Positions 22,439 to 35,204 of a stretch of 64,000 bases of DNA are shown here, piece by piece. The notes beneath the pieces were generated by a model. That model was not told the DNA's origin. It saw only the letters and a list, made by a program, of their open reading frames with translations, and did not search any database. The translations under genes and the position numbers were made by a program. Position 1 is the first letter of the stretch. Each line of letters starts with the position of its first letter. The stretch comes from Acanthococcus lagerstroemiae (Eukaryota; Arthropoda; Insecta; Hemiptera; Eriococcidae), in NCBI GenBank assembly GCA_031841125.1, contig JAJSSI010000048.1, forward strand, positions 22,890 through 86,889, in the 5' to 3' direction.

Positions 22439-22773
22439 TCTGATGAATTAATCTTGAAATATGAATAATATGATCATGTATTAGGAATTAGGAATAATAA
22501 AAAACTACAAAAAAATAGTGTTGATGATTGATGAACCAAAAGCTAGATAGCGAGACCAAAGATTAAACTTATGATAATAATCGAACATATGAAAATGAAA
22601 GTATATACTAGGTATATGATGAGAATATAAATAAGAAACAATTGTAGGCTATAAACGAAATCACAAGTTTGGTAATAAGTATAGGTAATGACAATTCAAC
22701 AATACTGCACGAGTAAATGATAGAGAAATATAATAATACAAAATCATATTGTGATAGACGGTCAACCGTATCT

Positions 22774-23260
22774 TTACTTTGAAATATGGACTCTAGAAAG
22801 ATTTTTTTCTGCTTTTTTGGCGGCAAATGCATCAATAATCTGATTAATATCATTTTCTTTGGTCAATTTAGACTCAATGCGCAACAACGAGAGATATGAA
22901 GTTTTAATCTGACGCAGCGTATTCCTTAGATAATTTTTGATACGTCTCAAAGCTGAAAAACTCTTTTCCCCGGAATAATTACTGGCCGGTAATGTTAAGA
23001 AGATTTGATAAGCAATAAATATGTTTGGAAAGGTGAACATCAAATTATTTTTTGTGATACACTGGAAGTTTTCCAAGGGATCCGATTTACGAGGACTTTT
23101 AAGATTGTGACTTTGCAAAAAATACTTGAATTGAATTACTTCCTCAATTATGTCATTGGATACATCGACATCATAAAATTCTGAAAATTTTTTCGCACTT
23201 TTCCTTAATTCCTCGTTATGTTTATCACTTTTTCCGAAATTGAAAAGAAATTCAAGTCAT
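22774..23260 (-). pseudogene. hAT-III transposase, C-terminal half (ZMYM1-like)
   Basis: On the minus strand the frame shows the lead-in SAKNFSEFYDVDVS. It continues with FPNIFIAYQIFLTLPASNYS, then GEKSFSALRRIKNYLRNT, then LRIESKL and the terminal DAFAAKKAEK. This is the hAT dimerisation domain in the form seen in ZMYM1-like proteins. The frame is open from 23118 to the stop at 22774, and upstream coding is traceable to about 23260. The catalytic Asp residues would lie beyond 23400, where the CCCTAT element interrupts and the remainder is not found on the far side. Confidence 0.75.
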
Positions 23261-23481
23261 CATTTATATCATTGTAAAAGCTTTCTTCCTCCGCTGCATC
23301 TCGACCAAATTATCAATAGTCACGTTGAAACCTTTCCACTTCCATTTTTTTTTTTTTTGGCCCATTCAGTATGACTTCAGGAATCTGAGCTTTATCACCT
23401 TTTAGTCCTTTGAATTCTAGGCAACCTAGTTCCACCCTGATTAGAATCACCTTCATCCGGCACAGTCATACCTAGAGAAGC

Positions 23482-24276
23482 CCCTATTGACGATTTTTGC
23501 ATAAGAAATCCGCAGCAGCACGCAGCGATTCTGAGTGAGACAGTCGCGTTCGCTGCTGATGCTGAAAAACAAAGTGTCCAGCAGCGTTTCGCAGCAAAAA
23601 CATGTATGCAGTGGTGCGGAGCAGCAGCGTTCATGACCCGTTGTTCACTGCGTTACACTACTGATGAAATCAGAATCAGCAGCTGATTCAAATGGGTTTC
23701 AGTAGCTACTCTCTGCTGGATTTTTATTCCGTGGTGGAAATAAATCGATTCTGCTGCTGCATTTTGCAGTGGAAAAACAGTAGTTTCTAGCTGTGGTCCG
23801 CAGCTACAATTCTCTACTCTGCGGTAGACAGCGTATTGCAGTTTCTCTTTCTCATTTACAATTTATCGAATTGAAATAGTAAAATACAAAGTAACTGGTC
23901 GCCAAAAAAATTAATAATACCAATGATTCTTGAAATTACGAGTATATTTATGTAAACAATTGAGTATATAACTTTCAAAATTGCTCAAATCCAAGAATAC
24001 GGTGACCTCATCCTATGATTTGGTGACCTCATTGGTTACTTCATGTGATTGGTGACCACATTTGTCTCTGAAATAAATTACAATGTTGAATAACTACATG
24101 GTATTTTCAAGTTCGTTTTTAAAAATTACACACAGTTAGAAGCAGGGGCGTAGCTACGGGCAGGAGGGGTGTTTGAACCCCTCACCCCACCCCTGGGTTC
24201 GGCCGACAATGTGAAAAAATTAAAATTTATTCTAATAATAGTAAGTATTACACCCGTAATGTTGTAACAGTGAAAC

Positions 24277-24333
<57 letters not shown>

Positions 24334-27300
24334 CTCCTCTCCTCTCTCTCTCTCTACTTTTCCTTCAGGGCCCTGATACATCATTACATGGCCCTACTAT
24401 CTTATTCCCAATTCTCTCCTACTTAAACCAAAAACAAAAACCTTCATCTTACCTTTCTCCTATTTTTCACTGCTCGATTGTTATTCTGTACTTAATCAGT
24501 TTTGAATCACGCTGATTGAGGATGAATGATTCTTAAAACACCGAGAAGAATATTCTCTATATTTTTCTTTCCCTCATATTCTATTGTTTGAAATTAAAAG
24601 AATATATTTGTTCTTTAATGCACCTCAACTGATCTAAATAAATAACTCTTCCCAATATTTCATATTGATACTCTTTCAATTAATCACAATTCATAGCCGG
24701 AATGATTTTCTTCTCCTAGCAAAATCATCGCGGGGATCCCACTCATTTATCTTTGAGGCCCCATTCTCGTACACTGATAACGTCATTGCACTCCTTGCCT
24801 AGAGACATAAAATTTTATTTTGTATTCAGTTCTGATTCTGTCTTCTGGTAATTCATCGCATCACTTCCATGAAGTATTTGATATTGTCACAAGGGGACTC
24901 CATTCACTTTGCTTTTTTGATGTTCCACCCTGCTTTCTGCATCCTCCAACATACTTGAGACTTTCATAATTTTTTTGAACATATTCTGACCCACTGATAT
25001 CACCTTCCTATTCTTCCTACAAGTATTCCATAAGATTTTCAAATCTCATATTCATACAATATTTACCTATATTCTGACAATTCAGGTTCTCTCGTTCATC
25101 GGACTCATCGGACTCAGCTTTCTTCAATTTATCTAGCGAAATATATTACATAATAACAAGTAAAAATGATTTTTTTTCATACTATTCCATAAACGAAATA
25201 TAAAATCAGCCACGTTCTGACTATCCACCACTCTTCACAAGTTGTCCACTTTCTTCCGAGCATCAAATTCCCTGACTTTTCCAGATTTTTTCAATGCTCA
25301 CCAACGCCCCCTCCTCTGTCAAGGCGGACTTCTTTGAATACTAGGCTGGTTATACCCACTGGCCACAATAAAAAAAATTTAATGCGTACATCTCTGTTGA
25401 AAGGGCCCACTTTGGCAATCACAGTTTTGGCTGTACAGTTGATTTTTTTTTTAAATTTCGACCAAAAAATCAATTTTTGGGTTTTTAGCAATTTGGTTCT
25501 TTCAGCTCCGCTGTACCATTTTTTTTAGGTCTCTTCCATTCAAGCTCCAGGGTATGAAATGCATAGAAACAAAAAGGGCCTATGTTGTCGACTCCAGTTT
25601 TTTTTTAAACGGAAGTTTCACTCTTTAATCATTTTGCGGACTTTCAAAAGAATTTCCCTCAAAATACAGATTTTCGGTACCTCATTATCAAAAAGACTGA
25701 CAAAATATCTTTCAGTAACGTTACACAGCTGGTTAAGGTCTCATTCGAAAGGTAATTCGGTCTAGTATGACCCCCGCCCCTCGACTTCATACCGACAAGA
25801 CCAAGTGGACCTTCTCGACAGAGATGTATACAAAATATGAACATTTTCTAAGACTCTTGAAATAGTTTCAATGAATGTTATACATTTTCTAAGACTCTTG
25901 AAATAGTTGAATGAATGTTATTGACTTGTCACACAAACAGAACCTTCAAGACAGGTTATCACTTACCAAAGCCTCCCTCCCGCGAACACGCGCTGCGTTT
26001 TGAAACAGGGTACAAAAAGAAATCTTTTGAATGGCTGGGGGACCAGCCTAGAGAGCATTTTGAGACCTTTCCCACGCCCAAGCTGATTCACCCCTTGAAT
26101 AATTAGGGGTGCGATTTTTCATCATGCAAAAAAGAAGGGTGGTTCGCGCGAAAATGAAACAGAGAAGGAAAAACGCGATAATAATCGGCTATTAAGAAGA
26201 AAGAAGAAGAAAAAAAAAAAAAAAAGGGGAAAAAAACGCGGCGACAATCACGCCAGTTTTAGGATGTTGGAAACTTTAGGGCTCATTATCAGTTTGGACT
26301 GTCAGTTTGAGCTAATGTACCAGTTTAGGTTTTTGGTCAGATATTGGTTATCTATCACATCGATTGGTTTTTTAGTAGTGATTCTCAATTTCCAGATAAT
26401 ATTAAGCGTTTTCCGAAACATTCCCGATTTGATTTCTCTTTCTTTTTCTACGTTTTTCTTTGCTGGGGGGGCTCACATTTTTCGTATTTTTGATTGAAAA
26501 CATTCTGGGAAACATCCCTGTATTGCACATGCTGCAGACAAGAGTGATCGGAGCCATAGCCAAGAGATGCAGTGGCAGAAGTTCATAACAGTCGAGCACC
26601 TGGCACTGGTTGTTGAGGCTGACAGTCCAGTACATGACACTAGTTGTTGGAGCTGCAGTGGCAGTGGTTGATGACAGTAGCGACCTGGCACCTGAAGTAT
26701 GAGAGGGTTAAGTACTCTGAAGTTGGAGTTACCAAGTGAACAACTGAAATGAACACTGGAAGTACCATTCATACATGCGACAACATACAGTTCCGACGAT
26801 TTAAATTCTTGCGCCGTATTTCGCGTGCATTCCTTATACAAATGGCATGCGTTTGATTTCTAGACTTGTCGTTTTTCGCATGCAAACGCTCTTTCTGTCG
26901 CTTGCGAATAAATTTCTCCAATAGGTAACTACTAATTGAATATTACATTAAATGACATAACTTACCAGTAAATTACCTTCTCAACACAAAATTTCGAACT
27001 AAACTCAAAAACGCAACGCGCAACCGCTAACTTGGGAGTTGGAAACAGAAACTGTGAGATAGTTTGTAGATACACATTGAACCAGATAGCCGTTAAACCG
27101 CAAACGTTTATCTAAAGGCGCCGACTTGGCGACAACCTTGAAGCCTGAAGGTAACATCACCGGTAGCTACAAGCCATTGTTTCATTCTGATATCAACGTT
27201 AGCTGCTGAAAAAATTGAATTATCCGCAGCGTTTCGCTGCTTAGTCGCAGTAAAATCAAACGCTGCTGTATACTATCCAACATTTAACCGCTGAATGCTG

Positions 27301-27562
27301 CTGAGTTTTCATCATCCCATCAGCAGTGTAGTGGACAATTGTTTTAAATCGCTGCGTAACGCTGCTGTCTCTATGTGTACTCTGCGGAATCATTTCAAAA
27401 TCCGCAGCAGACAACTCTGAGGTCTGCTGTTAGATCTCCTCAAATCGCAGCGTAACGCTGCAGAATTGTATAAACGCTGCATCAAATCTAACAATTTCGC
27501 AGTGGAAAACTGAAAATCCGCTACAAGCAGGAGCTGAATTTTGACCGATTTCGTCAATAGGG
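23482..27562. mobile_element. Unclassified 4.1-kb 'CCCTAT element', copy 1
   Basis: The ends are CCCTATTGACGA at 23482 and TCGTCAATAGGG ending at 27562. Copy 2 (31081-39097 without its jockey insertion) matches along the whole length. About 350 bp at each end is packed with GCAGCG, CGCTGC and CAGCAG words in both orientations, resembling subterminal transposase-binding repeats. The middle holds a (TC)n tract, T-rich sequence and no recognisable transposase, RT or helicase. A TSD could not be fixed. Relative to copy 2 it carries an extra piece starting GCAGGGGCGTAGCTACGGGC at about 24145, a MITE fragment. It interrupts hAT-III. Confidence 0.75.
24274..24353. repeat. (TC)n microsatellite in CCCTAT copy 1
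   Basis: About 80 bp of CT repeats at the same place as the longer tract in copy 2 (31735-31892). Length differs, as expected for replication slippage. Confidence 0.95.
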
Positions 27563-27703
27563 AGTGTGAAATGTTGTGTTCATTTTTGAAATTAACTCAT
27601 TGTATCATCCTCTCAAGTCTTGAAAATATAATTGCAAAGATTCATACAATTCACTCGAAGTCTTAAATATGTTGACTTTTTTTAAAGTTATATTCGTCTT
27701 ATT

Positions 27704-28014
27704 ATGGATCTACAGAGCCACTTTCTGGCAACCTTGGGAAAAATTAGAAGTTGGGGCCGCCAAAAATACAGATGGAAAGACGACATAAACAAATTTTTAG
27801 GTAACAATAATTTTCAAACAATAGCCAGGAACAGGATAGAATGGAGGAGATTGTGGGAAACCTTTGCTCGATACGGGCCAGGGAGGGACTGAGCCCCACT
27901 TTGGGGCCACGCATACAACAAAAGGTACGAAATGTATATAAAGGTAATAAAAACTATAATAAGATTGTAAAAATGCACAATCCCAATAAAAGGAATTTAG
28001 AATTTAGTATTTAG
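27704..28014 (+). mobile_element. Short LINE 3' end (RTE-like) with 14-bp TSD
   Basis: It is flanked by identical ATATTCGTCTTATT at 27690-27703 and 28015-28028. It encodes only the last 62 residues of a LINE ORF2, with GRQKYRWKDDINKF, then RNRIEWRRLWETF. This is the usual C-terminal pattern of RTE-like elements (GRPKxRWxDDI...W...F). A short 3' UTR follows, ending in AATTTAG/TATTTAG repeats in place of poly-A. Extreme 5' truncation is typical of LINE insertion. Confidence 0.85.
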
Positions 28015-28236
28015 ATATTCGTCTTATTCAGTCTTTTCAGTATTTTTAGTCCACAAAATCATCATAAAGTGAGTTGTTGAGAAAGAAGCTACTGATTTTT
28101 AAAAATCAATTTCAAAATTTCGTGAGAATTCGAGTAGCGCCGATGAAACGAGTGGCGCCTATTGGCGCCACTCATGAGCTTTCGTCGTAGGCAACTGCCT
28201 ACTTTGCCTATTCGTAAATCCGGCCCTGGCGTTTAG

Positions 28237-28656
28237 CCTTTAGCGGTTTAGCCGTTTACGGTATACGCAAGGGAAAAATTCATGAATGTTCCTGGAACTT
28301 GGAACTGGAACTGCTGAACTAGCACTATTTGAAATTTGAATTTCTCAATTTATGAAGTTAATCATGCTATGGAGATGAATAATATAGTAAATATTTTATA
28401 CAGCGATCAAGGTTTGTAGTTTATAAGAATAAATGAGTATGATAATTTGTAGAGTTTACGGTTTACGTAAAGTGAAATGAAAAATGCATTTTCATTCACG
28501 AATGTTCCTACTAGTACTTACTATTTGAATTTCTCCATTTAATCATGCTTACTCGAACGAATTTACGTATTTTCTGAACCGATAAAGATGAATTTAGTAA
28601 ATATTTTATATAGCGATCGCGGTTTGTAGTTAACAAGAATAAATGAGTATGATAAA
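28237..28656 (+). repeat. Tandem duplication of about 210 bp in the hAT-II 5' untranslated region
   Basis: AGTAAATATTTTATA followed by CAGCGATC, GGTTTGTAGTT and AAGAATAAATGAGTATGATA occurs near 28388-28445 and again near 28590-28655. The upstream CGAATGTTCCT-like words are duplicated too. It precedes the transposase ATG. Confidence 0.7.
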
Positions 28657-31080
28657 ATGAATAAAATAGTTTTGAAATATCTAGAGGAAGATCGCAATGT
28701 GGCTGAATCCGCTGAATCGGAAGTGAATATTGTTCATGTTGACAGATCCTCCAAATCTAGAAAGTAAGCGTAATCACTTACCGTATTAATCTGAAGAAAA
28801 TTTTTATTGCAAGGTTTCGACGATGACGAAACAATTTTTTTTCCGCTACCTATATATATTCTAATTAAAACATTTTATTAATACTTAGAAAAACTTCCAG
28901 AGTATGGAACCATTTCAAAGAATCAACAGACGGATTTTCCTACTGTGATAATTGCGCTTGGAGGTATCCGTCACAACGCAACACATCGAATTTGTGGGCA
29001 CACCTACGTACAAACCATCAGAACTTGTTCGTTATATCTGAAATAATAATAATATTTATTTAATTTTTTTGAAAGAAATCGTGTAGGTAATACGATTTTT
29101 ATTTTATTTAGTGGGAAATGCATAAACCACAATTATCAGTTGTTCGTTCAAGGCAACACATAACCACAAAATTTGAAAGAGGCCGCAGATTCGGCTATGA
29201 TACGTGCGATTGTGGACGCCAACCTGTCCTTCTACGTTGTAGAAAGGGAAGGGTTGAAGGTTTTCGTCAAGACTTTGAATCCCGACTACGTCATGCCTAT
29301 TAGGCATTGCTTAGCCACCAAATTGCTTCCAGATGGATATAAAAAGTACTAACAAATTTCTATTTATTAATTCTAAATTTCATAATATGCCAATAGTCGT
29401 GCAATTATAATCATATATTTTTTAAATACCGAACTTTCAGATGTACGGAACTAGTTGAACAATATTTAAAAAATAAATCTGCGAGTATCACGATGGATGC
29501 CTGGAAGAGTAAGGCGGGCGACTCCTACATGGGATCACCTTCAGCGTCATTGAAGACGATTCTTTAAAGAACGGTCTGGTTACCTGTTACAAATAAACGA
29601 GCAGCACACGGCTGAAAATATTTATTCTTTTTTATTGGCGGCATTGACCGACCTAGGGATTGACGGAAATAACGTGGTTCTTTTGACGACGGACAATGAA
29701 GCAAAAATGATTGCTACAGGAAAATTATTCAAACAAAGGTAAATACTTTTTTTCGTGAAATATTAAAAACATATTACTCAAATATATTCATTTTTTCTCT
29801 TTCTATTTAGGCAGAAAAATAACACAGAGTGCGAGGGATGTTATGTTCATACCCTGAACTTCGTGGTCAAAGAGGTAGTAGGCACCGCGGAAACCAAAAG
29901 GGTCATAAACAAGGTTAAAAAATATGTTAAAATAACTAAATAATTATTGATACAAAACAAAAGTTGTCATCTTAATATTATTTGTAGGTGAAAGCGATAG
30001 TAACTTTTACCAAAGAATCCCACAATGCGTCGAGACTTTATTAAATTTGAAGCAAACTTGCGCAAATGTCCGCGTTCCTTTGAAACTAGTCAGCTGGACT
30101 GAGGTCCGGTGGAATAGCGAATATTTAATGATTCCACGTTACCTGGAATTAAAAGATTATTTAGTACTAGTACTACATGAAGTAAGCATTTCAATTTTGA
30201 TATGTACCCACATTTTGAAACATGTTTGTAATAATATATTGTGCTGTACTTTTTTTGTCCATAGATGGGTAGAATTGACCTAACTCTTACCAATGATGAA
30301 ACATCATTTCTTAAAAAATTTTTGAAATTTTGAAACCTTACTACGATGCGACCATAGAAATGGAGACGGGTACAGAAGTGACAAGTTCAGAGGTTCTCCC
30401 ATCGATTACTCATTTATTTTCCAGGACTGAAGAATTTCCTCGTCAGCTATAAAGGGGATACTTCGATGAAAGAAATACTGGAAACGATGAAAAAAGTTTG
30501 TATTTTCCAAATAAAATTTCAAATCGATTATTTCATTCTGATGATTAATTTTGATTCGATTTTCAGGTAGGTAATCTATATTTAAAAAAACCGGCGTACC
30601 TCATAGCTACCATGTTGGATCCCCGTTACAAAAAAATGGGATTCAAAAATACGGGTACCTACAAACGGCAGAAATTGCCTTGAACAACGTACTTATTCGA
30701 ACAGATGCTTCGCCATCTTCGGAAAGTTCGGCTGCTAATACTCCTCCTCCTACACAAAAAAGGAGACCTTTAACAGCAACACAGCAGTATTATGCAGCAA
30801 GTAGAGAAAATAGAACTGTTAGTTTGTCATCTCGAATAATTGCCTTACTTGGCGTTTACTTTAAGAAAATCCTATTGAATTGAACGAAAATCCGTTGACG
30901 TACTGGTACAAGCAATCTGATTCCGTTCTGAAGAAAACCGCTCTCCGATATCTGCTAATTTGCGCCACAAGTGTCCCTAGTGAACGATTGTTTAGCGAAA
31001 CTGGGAATATTGTGACGCCGTTACGCACCCGACTAACCCCTGACCACGTCCGAATGTTAATATTTCTCAAAAAGAACTAT
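28657..31080 (+). pseudogene. hAT-II transposase with BED zinc finger, spliced
   Basis: Exon 1 (ATG at 28657 to 28763, donor GTAAGC) joins in phase to exon 2 (from 28889). Exon 2 encodes a BED finger: VWNHFKESTDGFSYCDNC, then NTSNLWAHLRTNH. Later exons give NPDYVMPIRHCLATKLLPDG, then ASITMDAWKSKAGDSYMG (first catalytic Asp), then VVLLTTDNEAKMIATG (second Asp), then CYVHTLNFVVKEVVGTAE. RWNSEYLMIPRYLELKDYL follows, and the dimerisation motif SVPSERLFSETGNIVTPLR comes last. Good splice pairs include 28763/28889, about 29740/29812 and 29910/29989. At least three single-base frameshifts (for example just after SYMG) disable it. CCCTAT copy 2 enters a few codons after FLKKNY, at the very C-terminus. 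Ac/ZBED-type hAT. Confidence 0.85.
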
Positions 31081-31731
31081 CCCTATTTTTGCATAAAATC
31101 CGCAGCAAACACGCAGCGATTCTGAGTGAGACAGTCGCGTTCGCTGCTGATGCGGAAAAACAAAGTGTCAGCAGCGTTTCGCAGCAAAAACATGTTCGCA
31201 GTGGTGCGGAGCAGCAGCGTTCATGACCCGTTGTTCACTGCGTTACACTGCTGATGAAATCAGAATCAGCAGCTGATTCAAATGGTTTTTCAGTAGCTAT
31301 TCTCTGTTGGATTTTTATTCCGTGGTGGAAATAAATCGATTCTGCTACTTCATTATGCAGCGAAAAAACAGTAGTTCTAGCTGTGGTCCCGCATCTACAA
31401 TTCTCTACTCTGCGGTAGACAGTATATTGCAGTTCTCTTCTCATTTACAATCTATAAAATTAATAGTAAAAATACGAAGTAACAGGTCGCCAAAAAAATT
31501 AATAATATCAATGATTCTTGAAATTACGAGTATATTTATGTAAACATACGAGTATAAAACTTTCAAAATTGCTCAAATCCAAGAATGCGGGTGACCTCAG
31601 GTGATTTGGTGACCTCATTGGTTACTTCATGTGATTTGGTGACCACATTTGTCTCTGAAATAAATTATAATGTTGAATAACTACATGGTATTTTCAAGTT
31701 CGTTTTTAGAAATTACACACAGTTAGAAGCA

Positions 31732-31734
<3 letters not shown>

Positions 31735-31784
<50 letters not shown>

Positions 31785-31858
31785 CGCTCGCTCTCTCGCT
31801 CTCTCTTTCTCTCTTTCTTTCTCTCTCTCTCTCTCTCTCACTCTCTCTCTTTCTTTTT

Positions 31859-31891
<33 letters not shown>

Positions 31892-31892
31892 A
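31735..31892. repeat. (TC)n microsatellite in CCCTAT copy 2
   Basis: About 160 bp of CT repeats with CGCT and CTTT interruptions. An apparent Arg/Glu-rich frame on the minus strand is an artefact. Confidence 0.95.
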
Positions 31893-33902
31893 CTTTTCCT
31901 TCAGGGCCCTGATACATCATTACATGGCCTTACTATCTTATTCCCAATTCTCTCCTACTTGAACCAAAACAAAAACCTTCATCTCACCTTTCTCCTATTT
32001 TTCACTGCTTTATTGTTATTCTGTACTTAATCAGTTTTGAATCACGCTGATTAAGGATGAATGATTCTCAAAACACCGAGAAGAACATTCTCTATATCCT
32101 TCTTTCCTCATATTCTATTGCTTAAAATTAAAATATATATTTCTTCTTTAATGCACCTCAACTGATCTAAATAAATAACTCTTCCCAATATTTCATATTG
32201 ATAGGTACTCTTTCAATTAAGTAATCACAATTCATAGCCGGAATGATTTTCTTCTCCTAGCAAAGTCATTGCGGGGATCCCACTCATTTATCTTTGAGGT
32301 CCCATTCTCGTACACTGATAACGTCATTGCACTCCTTGTTTAGAGACATAAATTTTATTTTGTATTCAGTTCTGATTCTGTCTTCTGGTAATTTATCGCA
32401 TCATTTCCACCTAGTATTTGATATTGTCACAAGGGGACTCCATTCACTTTGATTTTTTGAAGTTCCACCCTGCTTTCTGCATCCTCCAACATACTTGAGA
32501 CTTTCATAATTTTTTTGAACATATTTTGACCCACTGATATCACCTTCCTATTCTTCCTACAAGTATTCCATAAGATTTTCAAATCTCATATTCATACAAT
32601 ATTTACCTATAATATTCTAACAATATTCAGGTTCTCTCGTTCATCGGACTCATCGGACTCAGCTTTCTTCGATTTATCTAGAGAAATATATTATACAATA
32701 ACAAGTAAAACTGGATTTCTTTTCACACTATTCCATAAGCGAAGTAAAAAATCAGCCACGTTTTGACTATCCACCATTCTTCACAAGTTGTCCACTTTCT
32801 TCCGAGGATCAAATTCCCTGACTTTTCCAGATTTTTTCAATGCTCACCAACGCCCCCTCCTTTTTGGTCAAGGGCGGACTTCTTTGAATACTAGGTTGGT
32901 TATGCCCCTGACTACAATAAAAACAATTTAATGCATACATCTCTGTTGAAAGGGCCCACTTTGGCGATCACAGTTTTGGCTGTACAGCTGATTTTTTTTT
33001 TAGTCGACTCCAGTTTTTTTCTTAATGGAAGTTTTCACTCTCAATCATTTTGCGGACTTTCAAAAAATGATTTTTCTCAAAATACAGCTTTTCTGTACCT
33101 CATTATCAAAAAGACTGAAAAAATATATTTCAGTAACGTTACACAGCTGGTTAAGGTCTCATTCGAAAGGTAATTTGGTCTAGTATGACCCCTGCCCCTC
33201 GAGTTCATACCAACAAGACCAAGAGGACCTTCTTGACAGAGATGTGTACAAAATATGAACATTTTCTAAGACTCTTGAAATAGTTCGAATGAATGTTACT
33301 GACTTTTCATACATACAGAACCTTCAAGACAGGTTATCACTTACGAAATCTGCGACCCCCCCCCCCAACATGCGCGCGCATTTCGAAACACAGGGTACAA
33401 AAAGTCAAGTACAAATCTTTTGAACGGCTGCAGGACCAGCCTAGAGAGCATTTTCAAAATTTTCCCACACCCAAGCTGATTCACCCATTGAATAATTAGG
33501 GGTGCGATTTTTCATCATGCGAAAAAGAAGGGTGGTTCACGTGAAAATGAAACAGGGAAGGAAAAAACGCGACAATAATCAGCTATTTTAAAAAAAAAAA
33601 CAAAAAAAAAAAAACATAATCACACCAGTTTTAGGATGTTGGAAACTTTAAGGTATCAGTTTCGGACTGTCAGTTCGGGCTAATGTACCAGTTTGGGTTT
33701 TTAGTCAGATATTGGTTGTCCATCACATTGGTTAGTTTTTCAGTAGTGATTCTCAATTTCCAGATAATATTAAGCGTTTCCCGAAACATTCCCGATTTGA
33801 TTTCTCTTTTCTTTCTACTTTTTTTCTCGTCAGTTTCGTGTTGCATTCCGCCTGATCCACACGTATTTTATGAGTGTATCGGTGTTATCTATTATCTAAC
33901 TC

Positions 33903-34923
33903 GTGTTCACGTTTATTCGAGTGCGTCAGTCGTTTACTCGCCCGCGCCAGTCTACGCAGGCGATCCTAGCCACGCCCGGCATCGGCAGGGGCTCGGTAGA
34001 AGAGATGCAGACGGCCCTCGCCCAACTGCAAGCTCAATTCAACCAGCTGAAGGAAGAAAATGTTGCCCTATGCACCCAACTGCAGAGCAAGCATCCGCCA
34101 CAAGTCGACGCAAATCGTGCGACTAACCCAGGCCAACCTGCCAATTCGGACGGTGCTAGCAAACCCAGCACTAAAGACACGAAGCCTCCCCCGTTCTTTG
34201 TCAGCGGTATCAAAAATATTGCCAACTTCGATAAGCTACTCAAGGATAGCGAGCGTAAAGCCCTACCAAATGACGAATTGAAAATCGCCCTGAAATCAGC
34301 GGACGCATATTGTAAGTTGTGAAACCTACTCGATAAAACAAGCATGGATAATGACCCCGTCACGGCCGAACTTGGAACTCTCAAATACCATACGTACCAG
34401 CTGAAAGGCGATAAACCGTATGTCGTTTTCGTACGTTATCTACACCACTCAACAAGCACCAACGATATCAAAAACGAGTTATGTCAAGTCGGCCACTCGG
34501 TGCGTAACATATATAACAAACGTGCAAATAAAGAGAAACGCTGGCGGTAAGTCCATACTCGCTAAACTACCGCTTTTTCGTATAGAATTAGAACCAAAGA
34601 CCAATAACAAAGACATTCTTGACCTGACCCACATGCTGTACTGCAAGATTAAAGTCGAACTCCCTAAACGCGTTAACGAGGCTCCCCAGTGCAAAAGATG
34701 TCAAGGCGTAGGCCACTCGCAAAATTATTGCACAAAAACGCCTCGCTGCGTAAAGTGCGGCGAGAGACATCTAACGAAAGATTGTAAAAAGCCAAAGTCA
34801 ACCAAACCTAAGTGTGCCAACTGCGGTGATGAACAAACTGTTAACTACAAGGGTTGTCCCGTTTATCAGCGTATCACTGCCCCCTTCAAGGGTATGAAAA
34901 CCTCGGCAATTGACCGTATTTGA
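33903..34923 (+). pseudogene. jockey LINE ORF1 (gag-like nucleic-acid-binding protein)
   Basis: The N-terminus has a heptad-like coiled coil (EEMQTALAQLQAQFNQLKEE) and a Pro/Lys-rich linker. Next comes a PRE_C2HC domain with KYHTYQLKGDKPYVVFVRYL and HSVRNIYN. Three CCHC knuckles follow: CKRCQGVGHSQNYC, CVKCGERHLTKDC, and CANCGDEQTVNYKGC (with Asn in place of the His). The protein binds element RNA and chaperones it to the target. At least two frameshifts (near 34320 and 34540) split the frame into three pieces. It precedes ORF2 by about 280 bp. Confidence 0.82.
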
Positions 34924-35204
34924 GACAAGCCGAGAGCCAACCAAGTGCCAGAACCTATCAACCGAAAATGTTCTACCGCTATTCTGTCTTTTGCCCGTGC
35001 TGTGACCGAACCAGTAGGAAGTAAAACTGTTACTAGCACCGCCCCCGCAACAACTCCCCAGTGGCACCGAGGCGATTCTCCTTGCAATCCAGGGTATAGC
35101 GGCGTCACAAAATGAAATGCAGCGAAACCTGCAAGAAGCCTTGAATAGAATCGCGCATTTGGAACAGGCGACCGATCTATCGCCTTCCTCAGTTAGAAAA
35201 AATA

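Noticed and set aside
25659..25844. 61-codon minus-strand frame conserved with 33077-33262
   Set aside because: The conservation is simply that of the two CCCTAT copies at DNA level; substitutions do not favour synonymous sites as far as I can judge by eye. A Ka/Ks test over more copies would be decisive.
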